Assembly: GCA_031178565.1 (NCBI GenBank)
Contig: JAPSIU010000006.1
Span: forward strand, 1-9,680
Origin: Leucobacter sp.
Lineage (GTDB): Bacteria; Actinomycetota; Actinomycetes; Actinomycetales; Microbacteriaceae
Reading direction: 5' to 3'
Length of the DNA: 9,680 nucleotides
Part shown: piece after piece, positions 6,595-9,680 of the stretch
Position numbering within the stretch: position 1 is the stretch's first letter
Layout of the letters: every line of letters begins with the position of its first letter
The notes under the pieces: generated by a model
Seen by the model: the letters and a program-made list of their open reading frames with translations, nothing else
The model's database searches: none
Told to the model about the DNA's origin: nothing
Made by a program: the position numbers and the translations under genes

Positions 6595-7421
6595 TTCCCA
6601 GCCGGTCCCGGGATCCCGATTTCGTGTCGGCGCCCACGATCACCACCATCCCGGAGGACCCGGCGGGACGCACGCTGCTCACCGGGTCCCATGGCGGCGT
6701 CTACACCGGACGCCTGGCCGCCGGACTCGGCCTGCGCGGCGCGGTGTTCCACGACGCGGGGCGAGGGATGGGGGACGCGGGCGTCGCCGGGTTGGCGATC
6801 CTCTCGGACGAGGGTATGCCCGCGGCGACGCTGGACTTTCGGACGTGCCGCATAGGCGACACCGCCGATATGCTCGAGCGGGGCCGGGTGAGCGTCGTCA
6901 ATGACGTCGCTCGTGCCCTCGGCGCAGAAGCGGGGATGACCACGCGGGAGGTGCTGGCTGTTCTCGCCACGAGCGCGCCTCGCGAGCCGGTTCGGCTGAC
7001 CGCGGCTGAGGCCCGGGCCGAACTCTTCTTCCGGACGGGCCTCGATCGCTCCGTCCTGCTCGTCGATTCCGCATCCCTCGTGGAACCCGGAATCGACGAC
7101 GGCAAGATCATCGTCACCGGCTCGCACGGCGGGCTCATCGGCGGGAATGCCGCAGCAGCGCTGAAGGCGAACGGTTTCGCGGCGGTGTACAACGATGCCG
7201 GCATCGGCATCGACGACGCCGGCATCGGGAGGCTCCCCGCCCTCGATGCGCGGGGAATCGCCGGGCTGACCGTCGACGCTGCAACGTCCCGGATCGGTGA
7301 GGCGTTCTCGACACTCGCGGGAACGATCTCCCGGGTGAACAGCCGAGCGAGATCGCTCGGTGCCGTACCCGGCGAACCGGTGGCGATGCGGATCATGGAA
7401 TGGGCACGATCCATTGACTGA
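6591..7421 (+). CDS. Conserved-looking protein of unknown function with two internal repeats
   Basis: A 276-residue soluble protein I cannot assign to a named family. It is built of two homologous halves. Each has TGSHGG (31-36 and 176-181), a paired DAG stretch (HDAGRGMGDAGVAGL, 54-68; NDAGIGIDDAGIGRL, 201-215) and RIGD/RIGE (87-90 and 234-237), at a steady offset of about 145-147 residues. The halves are joined by a segment (about 112-170) without clear motifs. Conserved His, Asp and Gly in both halves suggest a ligand- or metal-binding site, possibly catalytic, but this is a guess. There is no signal peptide or membrane segment. The ATG overlaps the ThDP enzyme stop (ATGA), implying translational coupling and a shared pathway. 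An in-frame GTG at 6624 is an alternative start with less support. Both halves keep their motifs, so it does not look degenerate. Confidence 0.82.
   Translation: MIPSRSRDPDFVSAPTITTIPEDPAGRTLLTGSHGGVYTGRLAAGLGLRGAVFHDAGRGMGDAGVAGLAILSDEGMPAATLDFRTCRIGDTADMLERGRVSVVNDVARALGAEAGMTTREVLAVLATSAPREPVRLTAAEARAELFFRTGLDRSVLLVDSASLVEPGIDDGKIIVTGSHGGLIGGNAAAALKANGFAAVYNDAGIGIDDAGIGRLPALDARGIAGLTVDAATSRIGEAFSTLAGTISRVNSRARSLGAVPGEPVAMRIMEWARSID
6681..6923 (+). repeat. First copy of the internal protein repeat
   Basis: Encodes residues 31-111 of the unknown protein, from TGSHGG through the paired DAG stretch and RIGD to ARALG. It aligns with 7116-7361 with almost constant spacing, so the similarity is at protein level and reflects an old tandem duplication. 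The DNA copies have diverged. Confidence 0.75.
7116..7361 (+). repeat. Second copy of the internal protein repeat
   Basis: Encodes residues 176-257 of the same protein, from TGSHGG through the paired DAG stretch and RIGE to ARSLG. The order and spacing of motifs match the first copy within about two residues. Confidence 0.75.
7197..7228 (+). repeat. 21-nt period direct repeat encoding the paired DAG motif
   Basis: GCCGGCATCGG occurs at 7197-7207 and again at 7218-7228, exactly 21 nt (seven codons) apart. It encodes part of DAGIGID followed by DAGIGRL. The equivalent site in the first half also has two DAG motifs seven residues apart, but without such close DNA identity. Confidence 0.7.
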
Positions 7422-7469
7422 ATCCAGAATCTCGAACTGGGATATGGCAAACACGGAGGAGCACACTCA

Positions 7470-8309
7470 ATGGTGAGGAACATCGATCAAGGCAAGGGGA
7501 AGGTCGCCCTCGTCACCGGGGCCGGGAACGGGGCGGAGGGCGGCATCGGGGCCGGCATCGCACGGACACTCGCAGCATACGGCTACCACGTCGCCGTCAA
7601 TGATCTCTCAGCGGAGTCGATCGCGAGAACCGTCGCACAGATCGAGGAGTCGGGCGGTACCGCGAGCGCCGCCCCCTTCGATGTCACCCGGTCGGAACAG
7701 GTCTCCGATGCCGTTGCACGGGTGGCCGAGCAAACAGGACGACTCGACGTCGTGGTGAACAACGCCGGGATCGTGGGCGTCCACTCTGTTGCCGAGACCA
7801 CGGACGAAGAGTGGAATCGCGTGCTCGGCATCAATCTCACCGGACCGTTCTTCGTCTCCCGGGCGGCGCTGCCCCACCTGATCGACGCCGGCATGGGGCG
7901 CATCGTCAACATCGCCTCGATCGCCGGAATCAGGATCGGCGGTCTCGGTGGAGCGGTCTACACGGCCAGCAAGAGCGGTCTCCTGGGCTTCACCAGGCAC
8001 CTCGCCGCCGAGGTCGGCACGCGGGGCGTCACCGTGAATGCGGTGTGTCCCGGACTCACGCTTTCACCGCTGATCGCAGATCGCACGACACCCGAGACGC
8101 TCGCCGAGCTCACGGCTTCCGTTCCCACCCGTACCTCGGGCTTGCCCGACGATATCGGCGAGGTGGTCGCATTCCTCGCGAGCCCCCAGGCTCATTACAT
8201 CCACGGTCAAGCAATCGTCCACGATGGCGGCAAGACGCTGCTGCAAGGAGATTTCGCAGGATGGCTTCGCACCTCCGGCATCGACATCGCTGAACGATCC
8301 GACATCTGA
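7470..8309 (+). CDS. Short-chain dehydrogenase/reductase (SDR), classical type
   Basis: A 279-residue cytoplasmic NAD(P)-dependent oxidoreductase. The Rossmann glycine motif TGAGNGAEGGIG (16-27) is about four residues longer than the usual TGxxxGIG. Asp45 at the end of strand 2 favours NAD(H) over NADP(H). NNAG is at 97-100, and the active-site tetrad is Asn122, Ser150, Tyr164 and Lys168 (YTASK), followed by PG at 194-195. A C-terminal tail of about 25 residues after HDGG is longer than in most FabG-like members. The gene follows the unknown protein after 48 nt and has a strong GGAGGA at 7455-7460 with nine bases to the ATG, so it is probably translated independently within the operon. By family it interconverts a secondary alcohol and a ketone. 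The substrate is unknown. Confidence 0.92.
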   Translation: MVRNIDQGKGKVALVTGAGNGAEGGIGAGIARTLAAYGYHVAVNDLSAESIARTVAQIEESGGTASAAPFDVTRSEQVSDAVARVAEQTGRLDVVVNNAGIVGVHSVAETTDEEWNRVLGINLTGPFFVSRAALPHLIDAGMGRIVNIASIAGIRIGGLGGAVYTASKSGLLGFTRHLAAEVGTRGVTVNAVCPGLTLSPLIADRTTPETLAELTASVPTRTSGLPDDIGEVVAFLASPQAHYIHGQAIVHDGGKTLLQGDFAGWLRTSGIDIAERSDI

Positions 8310-8321
8310 CGAAAGGTCATC

Positions 8322-9071
8322 ATGTGCACCAGAAGTGTTCTCATCACGGGTGCCGCATCCGGTCTCGGGCTCGCGACCGCGGAGCGGATGATGGAGTCGG
8401 GCTGGCACGTGGTAGCAGCCGATTGGGATGAGGCCGCTCTGGCCGATCTCGCCGGGCGTGCGGCCGCAAGATCACTGACCTCGTGCCCGCTCGACGTGAC
8501 CGACGGGTCGTCCATACGGAACGCCGCCGAAGTCTGCCGAGCGTTGAAGGCGCCGCTCAAAGCCGTCGTGAATTGCGCCGGAACCGCTCAGATCCTCGAA
8601 TTCATGAACCTCACGCCCGAGGTCATGCGCTCCACGTATGAGATCAACGTCATCGGCGCGGCGATGGTCTCGCAGGCCCTCATCCCCAGTATGCAGGCGG
8701 CGGGCGGAGGCGCCATCGTCCACATCTCCTCGGTGTCCGGAATGAGAGGGAGCTACGGTCGTTCGGCCTACGGCGCTTCGAAAGCGGCGCTGAATCATCT
8801 CACCTGCATCATGGCGTCCGAACTGGCCGAAGACGGCATCCGCGTCAATGCGGTCGCCCCCGGACCCGTCGACACGCCTCTCACCCGGGTTGCGCACACC
8901 CAACAGACCCGAGACGAATGGAATCGAGTGCTTCCGATGCGACGCTACGGGTCGGTCGACGAGGTGGCCAGCGCCATCGAGTTCCTCGCCGATGAGCATC
9001 GTTCCTCCTTCATCACGGGGCAGATTCTGGCGGTGGATGGCGGTTTCACCTCCGCGGGACTCATGTCCTGA
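8322..9071 (+). CDS. Short-chain dehydrogenase/reductase (SDR), second copy
   Basis: A 249-residue classical SDR of typical FabG-like length. It has TGAASGLG (9-16), Asp34 at the end of strand 2 (NAD preference), NCAG (84-87, where most members have NNAG), and the tetrad Asn109, Ser137, Tyr150 and Lys154 (YGASK), then PG at 180-181 and the usual C-terminal GQILAVDGG. It starts 12 nt after the first SDR with a modest GAAAGG upstream. The two SDRs differ in glycine loop and tail and are clearly not a recent duplication. A second NAD-linked alcohol/ketone step or an epimerisation through a ketone is plausible. It is the last gene of the operon; its TGA forms part of the terminator hairpin. Confidence 0.92.
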   Translation: MCTRSVLITGAASGLGLATAERMMESGWHVVAADWDEAALADLAGRAAARSLTSCPLDVTDGSSIRNAAEVCRALKAPLKAVVNCAGTAQILEFMNLTPEVMRSTYEINVIGAAMVSQALIPSMQAAGGGAIVHISSVSGMRGSYGRSAYGASKAALNHLTCIMASELAEDGIRVNAVAPGPVDTPLTRVAHTQQTRDEWNRVLPMRRYGSVDEVASAIEFLADEHRSSFITGQILAVDGGFTSAGLMS

Positions 9072-9097
9072 CGGACTCCGGCTACGCGGAGTCCGTC
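9070..9097. terminator. Bidirectional terminator hairpin between convergent genes
   Basis: GACGGACTCCG (9070-9080) and CGGAGTCCGTC (9087-9097) form a perfect 11-bp stem with the 6-nt loop GCTACG. The stem includes the last two bases of the SDR stop codon, and the loop contains the stop codon of the convergent EamA gene (9082-9084 on the minus strand). Neither strand has a T-run after the stem, as is common for GC-rich actinobacterial terminators. The position between converging genes and the perfect pairing support a shared terminator. Confidence 0.75.
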
Positions 9098-9680
9098 GTG
9101 TGCCTGACCGCCACCACCACATTGCTCACGACGATCATCAGTATTCCCGTCCATTCGCGCACCTCGAGTACCTCGCCGAGCATCATCCAGCCGATCATCG
9201 CGGCCCAGACCGGATTGAAACTCGCAAGCGCACCGTACAGACCCGGGGATATCCGGCGCAGCGCGAACATGTCGATCGAGTACGGGATGACCGACGAGAA
9301 CACGCCGCAGCCGACAGCGAGCGCCAACGCCCAGAGCGGAGGCGGGAAGTGCATGAACCAGACGACCGCGATGGGAGCCCAGAGCACCAGGGAAACAGTC
9401 GTCGACGCCGCCGTCCCCCGAAGACCCGACATGCTCGCACCGACCCTGCGGCTGAGCAGGATGTACCCTCCCCAGCTCCCAGCGCTGAAGAGAGCGAGGC
9501 CCACTCCCACGAAGTCGTTCGAGCCGCCCGGGTTGACGAGCACGACAAGACCGGCCGTTGCCACGAGCAGGCACAGGATATCCATGACACGCCGGGAAGA
9601 GGCAACCGCGACGGCGAACGGTCCCATGAATCCCAGGGTGACGGCCAGACCGAGGCCGATGCGCTCCACCGCGGCGAACA
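9082..9680 (-). CDS. RhtA-like EamA/DMT transporter, N-terminus outside the window
   Basis: About 199 C-terminal residues of an integral membrane exporter. The frame is open through the window edge, and the visible start FAAVERIGLGLAVTLGF matches an internal stretch of RhtA-type proteins, so roughly 90-100 N-terminal residues are missing; the GTG at 9669 is not the real start. The visible part holds the end of the first EamA half and the whole second half, with about seven hydrophobic segments, an SRRVG loop, the FALRRISPG stretch and GWMMLGE near the C-terminus. RhtA-type members export threonine, homoserine or other amino acids and metabolites. Where many relatives have SLEP, this one has SFNP. 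It is convergent with the operon and may be functionally unrelated or may export a product. The family call is good, the substrate is inferred. Confidence 0.88.
   Translation of the reverse strand, partial: FAAVERIGLGLAVTLGFMGPFAVAVASSRRVMDILCLLVATAGLVVLVNPGGSNDFVGVGLALFSAGSWGGYILLSRRVGASMSGLRGTAASTTVSLVLWAPIAVVWFMHFPPPLWALALAVGCGVFSSVIPYSIDMFALRRISPGLYGALASFNPVWAAMIGWMMLGEVLEVREWTGILMIVVSNVVVAVRHTTDSA

Noticed and set aside
6156..7466. Minus-strand open frame of 436 codons opposite the unknown protein
   Set aside because: Considered because the sense gene is itself uncharacterised. The sense protein has ordered internal repeats, an ATGA junction with the upstream gene and matching motifs, while the antisense product has none.
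7470..9071. The two SDR genes as a recent tandem duplication
   Set aside because: They differ in length, glycine loop, NNAG motif and C-terminal tail; similarity is limited to general SDR motifs.

Overview
This GC-rich window looks bacterial and probably actinobacterial (possibly Microbacteriaceae). That placement is an inference from base composition, good Shine-Dalgarno sites, tight gene packing, a terminator hairpin with no T-run, and the flavour of the RhtA-like transporter. No marker gene is present to confirm it. I see no rRNA, tRNA, CRISPR array, insertion sequence or phage gene.

Layout. A minus-strand pair occupies the left: an APC-family amino acid/polyamine permease (1101-2543) followed by an alpha/beta hydrolase (138-1058). 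A 308-bp divergent intergenic region (2544-2851) separates it from a plus-strand run of six closely packed genes (2852-9071), probably one operon. These are the E1 alpha and E1 beta subunits of a ThDP-dependent 2-oxo acid/acetoin dehydrogenase-type enzyme, an acetolactate-synthase-like ThDP enzyme, a two-repeat protein of unknown function, and two short-chain dehydrogenases (SDRs). The first four are joined by a TGATG overlap, a 15-nt gap and an ATGA overlap. The right edge holds the C-terminal two thirds of a convergent RhtA-like EamA exporter. A perfect hairpin between it and the last SDR carries both genes' stop codons and probably serves as a shared terminator.

How the genes may work together (inference). 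The set resembles a small catabolic island. The permease would import a nitrogenous or organic acid substrate, the hydrolase would cut an ester, amide or C-C bond, the SDRs would oxidise hydroxyls to ketones with NAD, and the two ThDP enzymes would cleave or oxidise the resulting alpha-keto or alpha-hydroxyketone compounds. The substrate cannot be read from the sequence. Three points stand out. The E1 pair has no E2 or E3 beside it. Two unrelated ThDP enzyme classes sit in one operon. The unknown protein, which is translationally coupled to the second ThDP enzyme, is an internal duplication with four DAG motifs and two TGSHGG motifs. No transcriptional regulator lies in the window.
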